A stretch of DNA of 39,991 nucleotides, taken from assembly GCF_014654935.1 (NCBI RefSeq), contig NZ_BNBF01000005.1, positions 36,592-76,582 on the forward strand, read 5' to 3'. The notes under the pieces are model-generated. The model was not told where the DNA came from. It was given only the letters and a program-made list of their open reading frames with translations, and searched no databases. This document shows positions 27,401 through 35,379 of the stretch, in pieces (position 1 is the first letter of the stretch; each line of letters opens with the position of its first letter). The DNA is from Streptomyces capoamus. Lineage in GTDB: Bacteria > Actinomycetota > Actinomycetes > Streptomycetales > Streptomycetaceae. Made by a program: the position numbers and the translations under genes.

Positions 27401-27643
27401 TTCAACGCCACGAAGAAGGACCCGAAGGTCCGGGCCGCCGCCCTCGTCAACGACGAGGAGAACTTCGGCGTCGTCTTCGACAAGAAGTTCGAGGAGAACA
27501 TGATGGACCACGTCTCCACGATCGACACGCTCGGCAAGCGGTACTTCGGAACGGACCGGGACTTCAAGTCCAACCTCGACCGCAGCGCCCGCCGCGCGGC
27601 CTGGCGGATGATCCGCCGGGAGGAAGGGCTGGACGACTTCTGA
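24461..27643 (+). CDS. hsdR: Type I restriction endonuclease/translocase subunit, 1060 aa
   Basis: The N-terminal nuclease domain has the D...E-L-K core (LDLTLFLNGIPVATAELKN, ~143-160). The motor has Walker A ASAGSGKSN at ~311-319, a DEAH box DEAHSSQSG at ~444, motif III TATPKAKT and a late motif KYQTGFDQPLL. It translocates DNA with ATP and cuts unmodified DNA at a distance. The length is usual for the family. The start is ATG 24461, inside the hsdS stop (ATGA). The gene ends at TGA 27641-27643, just before a strong hairpin terminator. All key residues are present, so the type I system should be functional. Confidence 0.95.
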   Translation: MSPVHDESAFGSAIVAALRERGWREANPEDYQADLGLDTNELFTFIGATQPDEWDELLTVYGGNSNEAQRGFAQRLDRAIADDGLLHVLRNGVKDRGVRLRVAYFKPNLISADSVLDGYRANRLTVVRELPYATKQADWGHRLDLTLFLNGIPVATAELKNPLTGQGVEQAKEQYRTDRDPTELIFTRRVIANFAVDPDLVFVTTQLRGKSTRFLPFNTGSNGPGQPGGAGNPAPNAHGKYATSYLWEEVWQRDNWLDLLQRFVHQQKEKTPGGGTTKTTIFPRFHQWDVVRKLTAHASVHGAGQNYLIMASAGSGKSNTIGWLAHRLSDLHARQDPAVLRPDALADGRIKPGEPVFDKVIVITDRRALDAQLSATVGSFSQTDGLVVKIDEKHGAKSEQLARALSRDTGKIVTVTLHSFPALLDYIKRNPTEIKGTRFAIIVDEAHSSQSGDAATAVKSALRDLGLDADSDDEGATKVTVEDKLKAKAVERSHASNLSYFAFTATPKAKTLELFGTETVENGKTVYRPFHTYSMRQAIEEGFILDPLRNYVTYNTYWKLANLNRDEKEVDPSKANSLLARFALMHEHTVSQHAQVIVEHFVAHTRGRLGGRAKAMVVTASRQSAVQMARAIKSYIADREYDTKYPDLGVLVAFSGSLTIDGEETTESKENGGLPESTLPKAFAYTRADDKAAKAGGKGQQEYRILVVAEKYQTGFDQPLLTTMYVNKTLTGIAAVQTLSRLNRTADRKSQADLAVLDFVNEAEDIQDAFRPYFEEAHTLPSDPNLLYTAQSRVMSAPIISEQDMDEFVAAYFEAQEKAGGSQAKWEKLHAELYRLLSPAVTRFSALLESEEEDDVETAEEFRAHLNDYVRKYGFLAQIVPYQDADLERLYLYGRYLLNRLPRLADGGVDIGEVDLSHLRVEKTGEYDKSLVSEGPAELRGFGDGIGGGKDAEKSLLSELIERFNAKFGTEFTEEDVLPAFNATKKDPKVRAAALVNDEENFGVVFDKKFEENMMDHVSTIDTLGKRYFGTDRDFKSNLDRSARRAAWRMIRREEGLDDF

Positions 27644-27651
27644 CGGCGCCT

Positions 27652-27684
27652 GGGGCACTGGCACTGCGTGGGTGCCGGTGCCCC
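27652..27684. terminator. Bidirectional hairpin terminator between hsdR and the DUF397 gene
   Basis: A 13-bp stem pairs GGGGCAC and GGCAC with GTGCC and GTGCCCC, interrupted by one T-G wobble, around a 7-base loop TGCGTGG. It sits between two convergent genes and can stop transcripts from both sides. There is no long T tract, as is common in Streptomyces. Confidence 0.75.
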
Positions 27685-27697
27685 GGGACGCGTCTGC

Positions 27698-27895
27698 CTA
27701 CCTTGGCCGTGCGCGGCCCTGCTCGACGAAGGCGGACCAGGCATTGGCGTCAACACTGAGCACTGGGCCCGTTGCCCGCTTCGAGTCCCTCACCAGAACA
27801 GCGTCCTGCGTAAGGCAAACCTCGACGCACTCGCCTCCCTCCCCGCTGCTGTAACTGCTCTTGAACCAGTGGGGCTCCCTTGCCTGGCCGTTCAT
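27698..27895 (-). CDS. DUF397 protein, 65 aa
   Basis: It is a short soluble protein with the DUF397 hallmarks: a W(F/R)KSSYSSGEGG(E/D)CVEV opening followed by VLVRDSK and a C-terminal W-x-x-F segment. In Streptomyces such proteins are encoded next to XRE/DUF5753 regulators of the WhiJ type and are thought to modulate them. Start ATG 27895 overlaps the regulator's stop (ATGA, 27892-27895). Confidence 0.92.
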   Translation of the reverse strand: MNGQAREPHWFKSSYSSGEGGECVEVCLTQDAVLVRDSKRATGPVLSVDANAWSAFVEQGRARPR

Positions 27896-28752
27896 CTCTC
27901 TCCCAGAAGTCCCTCGACGAAAGCCATCGACTCACGCGGAGTCAGGGCTTGCGCCCTGAGGATGCCGTACTGCTCCTCGACATCCCGCACCTCATCCCGC
28001 TCGTTGTAGAGGCGGCTGTTCCGCTGGACTTCAACGTAAGCCATTCGCTGTCCGTCTCTGGTCTCGATCAGGGTGAACGGGCCGCCGAGGCCGCAATGTT
28101 CGATGCCGGCCGTTGGCATGATCTGGATCTCCACGTTCCGTCGTTGGCCGCAGAGAAGGATCTGTTCGAGTTGTCCTCGGTGTGTAGACACACCGCCGAG
28201 CGGACGACACAGAACCGCCTCTTCGATCACAAAGCTGAGTGTCGGGAGTGGACTCCGGGCGAAGATCTCCTGGCGGGCCAGGCGAGCGGATACCCGCTGC
28301 TCGACGGTCGCCTCGTCGAGCAGGGGCCTGCGCATGGCGAAGACTGCACGTGCGTAGTCCTCGGTCTGTAACAGGCCCGGCACGGCGAGGGCTGCGTACA
28401 CATGGAGTGAGACGGCATCCTCCTCCAACCGTGCCATGTCCCGAAAGAAGGCCGGGTACCGCGCCCGACCGATCTCGCCCTTCATGGCCACCAACAGTCC
28501 GCCTGCGCCCAGCACCTCGTCAGCCTGCTCGATGAACCGCGGCTGCGGAACCCGCCGTCCTTGCTCGTACGAGGCGATGGTGTCCGCCGAGTATCCGACC
28601 CTCCTGCCGAGCTCGGCCCGTTCCATGCCCGCCCGGATCCGCAGCAATTTCAACTGCCGTCCGAACGCGCCGATCAGCCCCTGCGCGGGTTCCTCCTCGG
28701 TGTGCCGCTGCCTCGGCACCTCGGCGTCGACACCACTGCCATCGTCCAACAC
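27892..28752 (-). CDS. XRE-family regulator with DUF5753 domain, 286 aa
   Basis: An XRE helix-turn-helix lies at about residues 22-75 (FGRQLKLLRIRAGMERAELG, then YSADTIASYEQGRRVP). The DUF5753 domain follows, with LQTEDYARAV and ARLARQ segments and a C-terminal beta region. It is a WhiJ-like DNA-binding regulator that works with small DUF397 proteins. GTG 28752 is preferred, with a GGGG-containing site. A TTG at 28839 would give a longer form but has no support. It diverges from the HATPase gene at 28879, and the trio is a standard Streptomyces regulatory module. Confidence 0.9.
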   Translation of the reverse strand: MLDDGSGVDAEVPRQRHTEEEPAQGLIGAFGRQLKLLRIRAGMERAELGRRVGYSADTIASYEQGRRVPQPRFIEQADEVLGAGGLLVAMKGEIGRARYPAFFRDMARLEEDAVSLHVYAALAVPGLLQTEDYARAVFAMRRPLLDEATVEQRVSARLARQEIFARSPLPTLSFVIEEAVLCRPLGGVSTHRGQLEQILLCGQRRNVEIQIMPTAGIEHCGLGGPFTLIETRDGQRMAYVEVQRNSRLYNERDEVRDVEEQYGILRAQALTPRESMAFVEGLLGER

Positions 28753-28878
28753 CGCACACCCCACTTCCCGCTCACACGGCCGTACCACCCCGTACACGAT
28801 GTGCGCCCGCGGGTACTCCCCACCGCGTCGGCGCGTCAACCCTGGTCACCGTATGCCACGGCCAGCGACGCTGCGTGC

Positions 28879-29427
28879 ATGAACCGAACGGAACAACCCG
28901 CACCGGCGACCCCCGTCCACTCCTGCTTCACCCTCCGCTTCAGCTCCACGCCCCGAGGCGCGCGCCTGGCCCGTCGGCTCTGCGGGGAACGGCTCGACTC
29001 CTGGGGCGTGCCGTACGGCAGCGAGGGACACGACGTGCTGAGCCTGCTCGTCTCCGAACTCGCCACCAACGCCGTCACCCACGGCCATGTGACCGGCCGC
29101 GACTTCCGCGTCCGCCTCCGCGCCCACTCCGCCCCTGCCGCCACCTCCCTCACCGTCCGCGTCGAGGTCACCGACACGCGGGGTGACAGGCTCCCCGAGC
29201 CTGCCCCCGCCCCTGCCACCGATCCCGCCGCCGACTCCGCGCTTACCAGCGGGCGCGGCTTGCTCGTCGTCGAGGCGCTCGCCGACCGTTGGGGCTGCGC
29301 CCCGCGCCCGGACGGGCCCGGCAAGACGGTCTGGGCCGAGTACAGCGTGGCCACGGTGGCCCGGAACAGGGCCGCCGTCCCGCGGCCGACCACCGCCGGG
29401 CGGTCGGTCAGAGGGTTGCGGCGTTGA
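28879..29427 (+). CDS. HATPase-fold ATP-binding protein, anti-sigma/RsbW-like, 182 aa
   Basis: The GHKL ATP-binding motifs are present: N box LVSELATNAVTHG (~54-66), G1 region VEVTDTRGDRLP and G2 GRGLLVVEALADRWG. RsbW-like proteins of this kind bind sigma or anti-anti-sigma factors, and some have a regulatory role beside XRE/DUF397 pairs. ATG 28879 is chosen. It lacks a clear ribosome binding site, so a short-leader or leaderless transcript is possible. The C-terminal ~20 residues are Arg/Pro-rich and non-conserved. Confidence 0.88.
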   Translation: MNRTEQPAPATPVHSCFTLRFSSTPRGARLARRLCGERLDSWGVPYGSEGHDVLSLLVSELATNAVTHGHVTGRDFRVRLRAHSAPAATSLTVRVEVTDTRGDRLPEPAPAPATDPAADSALTSGRGLLVVEALADRWGCAPRPDGPGKTVWAEYSVATVARNRAAVPRPTTAGRSVRGLRR

Positions 29428-29478
29428 CCGCCGGACGGCCCGTGCCTGATCAGTAGTTGCGGAACACCACCGGGCGGT

Positions 29479-30960
29479 CTAATAGAAGCCGTACCGTCGG
29501 TCCTCGTGCTCCGAGAGGATGTCACTCCCCCCGGCCCATCTCACCCCGCACACATGACACTGGACATGCCATTCATCACTTGGCTCCAGGAAGATCATCC
29601 TTCCCCGCTGCCCCACGCCCGGGCACTGCCTCCCCACCTCCCAGTCAAGGTTCAGCCCCAAGGATGAGAACCCGTAAAGCGCCTGCTGGGCCAGCTCCTC
29701 ATCAGCCAGCAGCTCCCGTTCGGCGTCCATGCGGTACCGATCGCTCTCGGTACCGTCGCGCCTCTGATGGAGAGTGACTCCGTAGCGTGTTGCTCGACTA
29801 TCCGAATCGAATGGGCGCGAAAGGACGGTGAAAACCCATCGTTGCGGCGGCGAAGAGCGGTCATCGCCGTCCGGGGCCAGTACGAGCGCCACACAATGCC
29901 GAAGACGCCTACGGATGCGAACGGCGACGTCTCCGCCCCGGAGCGCGCGCCAAGGGGGCTCGTCATCGGTCTGCTCACTGTCCCGCAGCAGCGACTTCCG
30001 CAGTTCACCGTAGGCGACGCCGAGCCGAGCCGTCACCAGGGCGCTGTCCGCGATCTGGCTGTCCGTCTCCTCAAAAGCGCTCGGTCCGCGGGACTCGGTC
30101 AACTGCCGGCGGACGGCGGCCATCAGGTACGGATCCACAGCGCCCACCCCCCATGCCTTCTCCGCCGCTTCCACCGTGAACAGCGCGCCGCGACACCCAT
30201 CAGAACAAGAGGGAGGCTGCGTTTCCATTTCGCCGTACTCGCTCTCGTCTGCTTGGAGGAGTTCGAGGAGCATCCGTCGTTCTTCACTGCCCTGCTCCGT
30301 CTGTGCCAGGAGTTCCGCCGGAAGGTCGTCAGCCGTCCCGTCGTTCCAGAGGTGAACGACAGCTTCCACTCTCTCTTTCAGCGGCCATCCAGGCGTTGCA
30401 GCAATTACTCTCACGAGAGTCGACACATCATCAGCAAACGACTCAAGGTGGTCAGCGTCGGCGTTTCCCGTCCATAGATGGCTCACCTCGAAGTAGCCCA
30501 TGTACGACCTGACCAGGTCGGCTGCATCATCCCCACCTTGCGTCAGCACCTGGAGTGCCGCTCTCAGACGGATCTGCATCGGCATTCCGGTACACCCGAC
30601 GAGCACCTCTGCCAGCTGGTCGATGTCGTCCGGCACGCGGGCCAGGCCGGGCGGCCGCAGAGGGACACCTGCACGGGAGAGCGCACCCCACAACTGGTGA
30701 CCGCCATGGTCGTGTTCCACATGCTCCGCAAGCCAGGTGGCCAGGCTCAGCAGGCGTCCTCCGCGAGGAAGGACGATCTCGTTCAGCAGATCGTCGATGT
30801 CCGGCTCGTAGGCCTCTCGGCCCAGGAGACAGTTCCAGGCGAGTGCCTTCGCCACCTCGGCCGCACCGGAAATGGGGTCTGTCCGCACGACCTCCTTGAG
30901 GTGCGCCAGGCGTGCCGCGTCGTCTGCGCACTGTTCCTCAAAGGAGCGAAAGTCAATCAT
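29479..30960 (-). CDS. Orphan hypothetical protein, 493 aa
   Basis: I do not recognise this protein. Start ATG 30960 has a GGAGG/AAGGG purine-rich site. The N-terminal half is acidic and helical, resembling helical-repeat proteins (LLNEIVLPRGGRLLSLATWL, LAEVLVGCTGMPMQIRLRAA). The C-terminal half contains a beta-rich region and two cysteine pairs, SCSDGC (~257) and CHVCGVRW (~474). The second could be half of a zinc site. Third-position G/C is lower than in neighbouring genes, which suggests recent acquisition. It is divergent from the Ser/Thr kinase across a ~300-base gap and may share a control region with it. No function can be assigned. Confidence 0.8.
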   Translation of the reverse strand: MIDFRSFEEQCADDAARLAHLKEVVRTDPISGAAEVAKALAWNCLLGREAYEPDIDDLLNEIVLPRGGRLLSLATWLAEHVEHDHGGHQLWGALSRAGVPLRPPGLARVPDDIDQLAEVLVGCTGMPMQIRLRAALQVLTQGGDDAADLVRSYMGYFEVSHLWTGNADADHLESFADDVSTLVRVIAATPGWPLKERVEAVVHLWNDGTADDLPAELLAQTEQGSEERRMLLELLQADESEYGEMETQPPSCSDGCRGALFTVEAAEKAWGVGAVDPYLMAAVRRQLTESRGPSAFEETDSQIADSALVTARLGVAYGELRKSLLRDSEQTDDEPPWRALRGGDVAVRIRRRLRHCVALVLAPDGDDRSSPPQRWVFTVLSRPFDSDSRATRYGVTLHQRRDGTESDRYRMDAERELLADEELAQQALYGFSSLGLNLDWEVGRQCPGVGQRGRMIFLEPSDEWHVQCHVCGVRWAGGSDILSEHEDRRYGFY

Positions 30961-31258
30961 CACCCTTCCCTTCCTCCTCAACCCTCAGGCACAGCTCCGG
31001 CCATCCTCCAGCGCCGGTCACCCGCACAGGTTCTGAGCCGGACCGTCCTCCGCGAATGATCAACGTGGGGACGCCTGCCAAGGTGCCCGGACGGGACGGT
31101 CGAGAAGTCACCTCGCCGATCCCCCCGCACCGGCGCATGCGGCCTGCCCCCGGTCGTACACGGTGGGCATGATGGCGGCATACGGCCCGTCCCGCCACGC
31201 CCTCGTAGAACGCGGCTGGACGCACAGATCGTTTTCCGGGGAAACTGACCGCGAACCG

Positions 31259-32902
31259 ATGGGCTCGGGGAACGAACGAGCGCGAGTGCAGGACGCGGGG
31301 CGGGGACAGGTGCCGGACAGACCGATCGCGGGCCGCTACGAGCTGCTGGAGCGGCTAGGCAACGGCGGTATGGGCGACGTGTGGCGGGGCTACGACGCGG
31401 TGCTCGACCGGCCCGTCGCCGTGAAGCGGATCCGGCCGCAGGCCGTCGCCGCCACGCCGCAGATGGCCGAGGAGTTCGAGCGGCGCTTCCGCCGCGAGGC
31501 GCGGATCACCGCGCGCATCCAGCACCCGGGCGTGCCGCAGGTGTACGACGCCGTCCTCGACAGCACTCACGAGCACCTGTTCCTCGTCATGGAGTTGGTG
31601 GAGGGCGTCCCCCTCACCCGGTACGTGCACGAGGAGCGGCCCCTTCCGGTCAGCTGGGCGGTGGCGGTGGCCGCGCAGGTCGCCACGGTGCTGTCGTACG
31701 CACACGACGTGCCCGTGGTGCACCGCGACCTCAAGCCGTCCAACATCCTGGTCGCGCGGGACGGCACGGTGAAGGTCCTCGACTTCGGTGTCGCGGCGAT
31801 CCTGCAGACCGACGTCACCCGGCTGACGGCTTCCGGCCGGCCCATCGGCACGCACCAGTACATGTCGCCCGAGCAGGTGCGCGGCACCCGGGTCACCCCG
31901 CGCACCGACCTCTACGCCCTCGGCTGCGTGCTCCACGAACTCCTCTGTGGCAGACCGCTGTTCCGTGCGCAGAGCGACTTCGAGCTGATGGACCAGCACG
32001 TCCGGGCCGCGCCCACCCCCCTGCGACGGCTGCGCGCCGACGTTCCGGAGGAGCTGGAAGCGCTGGTCCTGCACCTGCTCCGCAAGACGCCGGAGAGCCG
32101 GCCGGTGGACGTGCAGGAGGTGTACGAGCGACTGATGCCCTTCTTGCCGGCGCCCGGGGAGTCCTCCGCGCTCGGGGAGGCCGGACCGCCCGGCGCGCCC
32201 GATCCGACCGGACTCTTCCGCCGTCCCTACGCGCCTCGCGCCCGAGCCGAGAGCCGTCCCCGGGTCGCCCCGGATGCGGCGGCACCTGGCCAGGTCGCCG
32301 AGCATGTCGTCTCGCCGCCCGAACGGGATTTGCTTCGAGCGCAGTTGCGGGAGGTCGACGAGCACTACATCGCCCTCATGGAGGAGGAGCGCTACACGCA
32401 GGCCGCCGAGGTGGCGGGCGAGATGATCGAGCCGCTGGCGCGGGCCCTGGGCGCCGAGAACAAGGCCGTCCTGCGGCTGCGGCGGCGCCGTGCATACAGC
32501 CGGCAGCTGGCAGGCGACCACCGGGCGGCCCTGCCCGAGTTCGAGGCACTGGCCGAGGCGTACGGCCGCATCAACGGGCCGACCGACGAGGCCGCCCGCG
32601 ACTGCCGCGCCCAGGCCGCCCGCTGCCGCGGGGAACTCGGCCAGGTGACCGAGGCGCTGGCGGAGCTGCAGGCGGTCCTGGAGGTGGAACGGGCCGTGGA
32701 GAGCGACGTCAGCGACGCGGCCGTGGAGCTGCGCCGTGACATCGGCATGCTGCTGCTCAGCCAAGGCAACCCGCACGAGGCCCGGGCCATTCTGGAGGCG
32801 CTGTACGAGGACGTCGTGCTCGTACACGGCCCGCGCCACGACGTGGCCGTCGAGGCCGCGGAGGTCCTGGCCATGCTCCGCCGGGAACTCGGCGGCGGGT
32901 GA
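31259..32902 (+). CDS. Soluble Ser/Thr protein kinase with C-terminal TPR-like region, 547 aa
   Basis: It is a Hanks-type kinase. It has the glycine loop RLGNGGMGDVWRG near the N-terminus, the VAVKRI lysine, catalytic VVHRDLKPSNIL (HRD at ~155) and DFG at 175. Activation-segment and APE-equivalent features follow (THQYMSPEQVRGT). After a Pro-rich linker (~300-345) the last ~190 residues are paired helices resembling tetratricopeptide repeats. There is no transmembrane segment, unlike PknB. Start choice is uncertain. ATG 31259 is preferred because the upstream in-frame codons (from GTG 31163 or ATG 31172) lack the G/C third-position bias. TPR-type tails usually bind partner proteins, so it may sense or relay stress to neighbours. 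Confidence 0.88.
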   Translation: MGSGNERARVQDAGRGQVPDRPIAGRYELLERLGNGGMGDVWRGYDAVLDRPVAVKRIRPQAVAATPQMAEEFERRFRREARITARIQHPGVPQVYDAVLDSTHEHLFLVMELVEGVPLTRYVHEERPLPVSWAVAVAAQVATVLSYAHDVPVVHRDLKPSNILVARDGTVKVLDFGVAAILQTDVTRLTASGRPIGTHQYMSPEQVRGTRVTPRTDLYALGCVLHELLCGRPLFRAQSDFELMDQHVRAAPTPLRRLRADVPEELEALVLHLLRKTPESRPVDVQEVYERLMPFLPAPGESSALGEAGPPGAPDPTGLFRRPYAPRARAESRPRVAPDAAAPGQVAEHVVSPPERDLLRAQLREVDEHYIALMEEERYTQAAEVAGEMIEPLARALGAENKAVLRLRRRRAYSRQLAGDHRAALPEFEALAEAYGRINGPTDEAARDCRAQAARCRGELGQVTEALAELQAVLEVERAVESDVSDAAVELRRDIGMLLLSQGNPHEARAILEALYEDVVLVHGPRHDVAVEAAEVLAMLRRELGGG

Positions 32903-32979
32903 CCGACGCGGTCCGCCGGTCCCCCGCCGCTTCGCCGGTGGACTGACAACCGAACGGCCCGTGGCACGCCATGTAAGCC

Positions 32980-32985
32980 TAAAAT
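32980..32985 (+). promoter_or_regulatory. -10 element TAAAAT, leaderless start of the RelE-UvrD gene
   Basis: TAAAAT ends seven bases before ATG 32992, so transcription would begin at or next to the start codon. No ribosome binding site is present in TAAAATCCCAAC. No good -35 is seen at the usual spacing. Leaderless mRNAs are common in Streptomyces. Confidence 0.5.
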
Positions 32986-32991
32986 CCCAAC

Positions 32992-35133
32992 ATGCCGCAC
33001 CTCGCCCTCGACAAGGCCTTTTGCCAGCAGCTGGAGAAGCTCGAGAAGCACGTCAGGAACGGCGTGTTCGACGCCTGGGAGAAATTCGAGCGGCTCACCC
33101 TCGACCAGCTTTTCAAGGACCCGGGCCTGAAGCTGGAATCGCTCAAGGGCGCCAGGGACCGGCAGATCCGGACCATCCGGATCACCCAGGGGTATCGGGG
33201 CGTGGTCCTGGCACCCGAGACGGGCGACACCTTCGTGCTGCTGCGGGTCGGCCCGCACGACGAGGCCACCGAGTGGGCCGTGCGGCAGAAGGCGACCATC
33301 AACGCCGTCACCGGCGCCGTGGAGCTCCGTGAGATTGCGACGCTGGAGGAACTGGCCCCCGCCTACGAGCGCATCGCGCCCGCCGAGGAGCAGCGGCTCT
33401 TCGCGAAGGTCTCCGACGGGGAGATGGCCGCGCTCGGCATCGACGCGACCACCCTCGCACAGGCGCGTGCACTGACCAGCCTTGAACAGCTCGATGTCTT
33501 CGGGCGCTTCTTCCCACCGGACCAGTACAAGGTGCTGGAACACCTGGCCCTCGGCGCGAGTGTCGAGCAGACGTGGCAGGAGGTGGTCGTGCCGGCGCTG
33601 GCCGACGCGGCTTCGCAGGAGCCCGTCGACACCACCGACTACGCGACCGCGATCGCACACACCCGCACCCGGATCGCCGTCGTCACGGACGCCGACGAAC
33701 TGCGCGACATCCTCGACAAGCCGTTCGCCGCCTGGCGGATCTTCCTCCACCCGGCCCAGCACAAGGTCGCCTACCGTCCGTCGTACTCCGGCCCGGCGCA
33801 GGTCACCGGCGGGCCCGGCACCGGAAAGTCCGTCGTCGCCCTCCACCGGGTGCGGCATCTGCTGCGGCACCTGCGCGACGGCGACCGTATTCTCCTCACC
33901 ACGTTCACCAACGCCCTCGTGGACTCCCTCGCCGAAGGGCTCTCGCTGCTCGTCGACGATCCCGACCTGCGCGACCGGGTCGACGTCATGACCGTCGACG
34001 CCTTCGCCGGGCGCGTGGTCAACACCTCGCGCCGACCGATCGCCGGGTACGAGGAGACCGTCCGGTGGGAGCAGGCCGCGGAAGCCACCGACTTCAGGGG
34101 CACCCCGCAGTTCCTCGCCCAGGAGTACAAGCACGTCGTCCTCGCCCAGGACATCCGCAGCCGGGAGGAGTACGAGGTCTGCGAGCGCCGGGGACGCGGC
34201 AGCGCGCTGTCGGCCTCCGCCCGACCCCTGGTGTGGCGGACGATGGAGGAGTTCACCCGGCAGCTGGCCGAGGACGGGCTGCGCACTTATCTCGGCACCT
34301 GTGTGGAGGCCACCGACCTACTGACCGAGCAGGGGCCCGCATACAGACACGTCGTCGTCGACGAGGCCCAGGACCTCCACCCGGCCCAGTGGCGGATGCT
34401 GCGGGCGGCCGCGCCGCGGCGTCCCGACGACCTGTTCATCGCGGGCGATCCGCACCAGCGGATCTACGACAACCGTGTGTCGCTGAAGTCTCTCGGTATC
34501 AATGTCGCCGGCCGTTCCACCAAACTGCGCAAGAACTACCGCTCCACCCAGGAGATCCTCAGCTGGGCGACGGGGCTCCTGCTCGGCCGCCCCTACGCCG
34601 AACTGGCCGACAGCGGACGGCATGACACCCTCATCGGCTACAGCTCCGCCCTGCACGGCTCCGGGCCGCGCGTCCACGCCTCGGAGACGGAGGAGGCCGA
34701 ACTCGACGCCCTGGTCGAGCAGGTGGGTGAGTGGGTGAACGGCGGCGCCGCGTACGGAGAGATCGGGGTCTGCGCACGGTTCAACAAGACCTGCGAAAAG
34801 GTCAAGCACCGCCTGAACAAGGCCGGGATGCCGGCCAGCCGGGTCCGCGCGGGAGCCGCCCGCACCGACGACGCGGTGAACGTCGGCACCATGCACGCTT
34901 TCAAGGGCCTCGAGTACCGCTTTACCGCAGTCGTCGGCGTCAACGACCGTGCCCTGCCGAATCCCTCGGCCGTCACGCCGGAGGAGATCGACCGGCTCCA
35001 GCACGAGGCCGACCTCGCGGCCGAACGCTGCCTGTTGTTCGTCGCCTGCACGCGGGCGAGGGACGGGCTGTACGTCTCGTGGGCCGGACAGCCCAGCCGC
35101 TTCCTGATCGAGGCCGGATGCGGGGCAGGGTAG
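32992..35133 (+). CDS. UvrD/Rep-type superfamily 1 helicase with RelE/ParE-like N-terminal domain, 713 aa
   Basis: Residues 1-~105 look like a RelE/ParE toxin fold: an opening helix LDKAFCQQLEKLEKHV, then LESLKGARDRQIRTIRI, the YRGVVL strand and VGPHDEATEWA. A helicase follows, with Walker A GGPGTGKS at ~273-280, motif II DEAQD at ~457, GDPHQRIY, KNYRSTQEIL, TMHAFKGLEY and motif VI ACTRARDGLYV. It should be an ATP-driven DNA helicase. Known RelE-family toxins cut mRNA and ParE poisons gyrase, but no antitoxin gene is adjacent, so the head may instead be a nucleic-acid-binding adaptor. The ATG is directly behind a -10 box, so the transcript is probably leaderless. It lies downstream of the kinase by 89 bases. 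Confidence 0.88.
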   Translation: MPHLALDKAFCQQLEKLEKHVRNGVFDAWEKFERLTLDQLFKDPGLKLESLKGARDRQIRTIRITQGYRGVVLAPETGDTFVLLRVGPHDEATEWAVRQKATINAVTGAVELREIATLEELAPAYERIAPAEEQRLFAKVSDGEMAALGIDATTLAQARALTSLEQLDVFGRFFPPDQYKVLEHLALGASVEQTWQEVVVPALADAASQEPVDTTDYATAIAHTRTRIAVVTDADELRDILDKPFAAWRIFLHPAQHKVAYRPSYSGPAQVTGGPGTGKSVVALHRVRHLLRHLRDGDRILLTTFTNALVDSLAEGLSLLVDDPDLRDRVDVMTVDAFAGRVVNTSRRPIAGYEETVRWEQAAEATDFRGTPQFLAQEYKHVVLAQDIRSREEYEVCERRGRGSALSASARPLVWRTMEEFTRQLAEDGLRTYLGTCVEATDLLTEQGPAYRHVVVDEAQDLHPAQWRMLRAAAPRRPDDLFIAGDPHQRIYDNRVSLKSLGINVAGRSTKLRKNYRSTQEILSWATGLLLGRPYAELADSGRHDTLIGYSSALHGSGPRVHASETEEAELDALVEQVGEWVNGGAAYGEIGVCARFNKTCEKVKHRLNKAGMPASRVRAGAARTDDAVNVGTMHAFKGLEYRFTAVVGVNDRALPNPSAVTPEEIDRLQHEADLAAERCLLFVACTRARDGLYVSWAGQPSRFLIEAGCGAG

Positions 35134-35157
35134 CGGCTGCCGGTCACCACCAGATGG

Positions 35158-35211
35158 TTTGACAACGCTTTCACTCACGTGGAACGCTACACCCGCGTGA
35201 AATCGTGAAAG
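35158..35211. repeat. Dyad and operator-like element upstream of the EcsC gene
   Basis: CTTTCAC-TCACG (35168-35179) pairs with CGTGA...GTGAAAG (35196-35211). The left arm belongs to TTTGACAACGCTTTCAC (35158-35174), which contains a -35-like TTGACA at 35159. That word resembles LacI-type operators and matches 15 of 17 bases of the reverse complement of 18857-18873. No good -10 was found at standard spacing, so the promoter reading is uncertain. Confidence 0.4.
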
Positions 35212-35379
35212 GCAGCGCGGCGAGGGGAGCCGCGCGGTGCAGGGGTGGAGGGGTGGTGTCTGGGGGGACGCGGTTTCGACCGCCTGCACTCACGCCGGCG
35301 ATGCCCGAGACCCGAACCTCTGCTGCCGCCGACAGCAGGCGAGAGACCCCGGGTGGGGCGCTCGCGGGAGGGGTATGCG

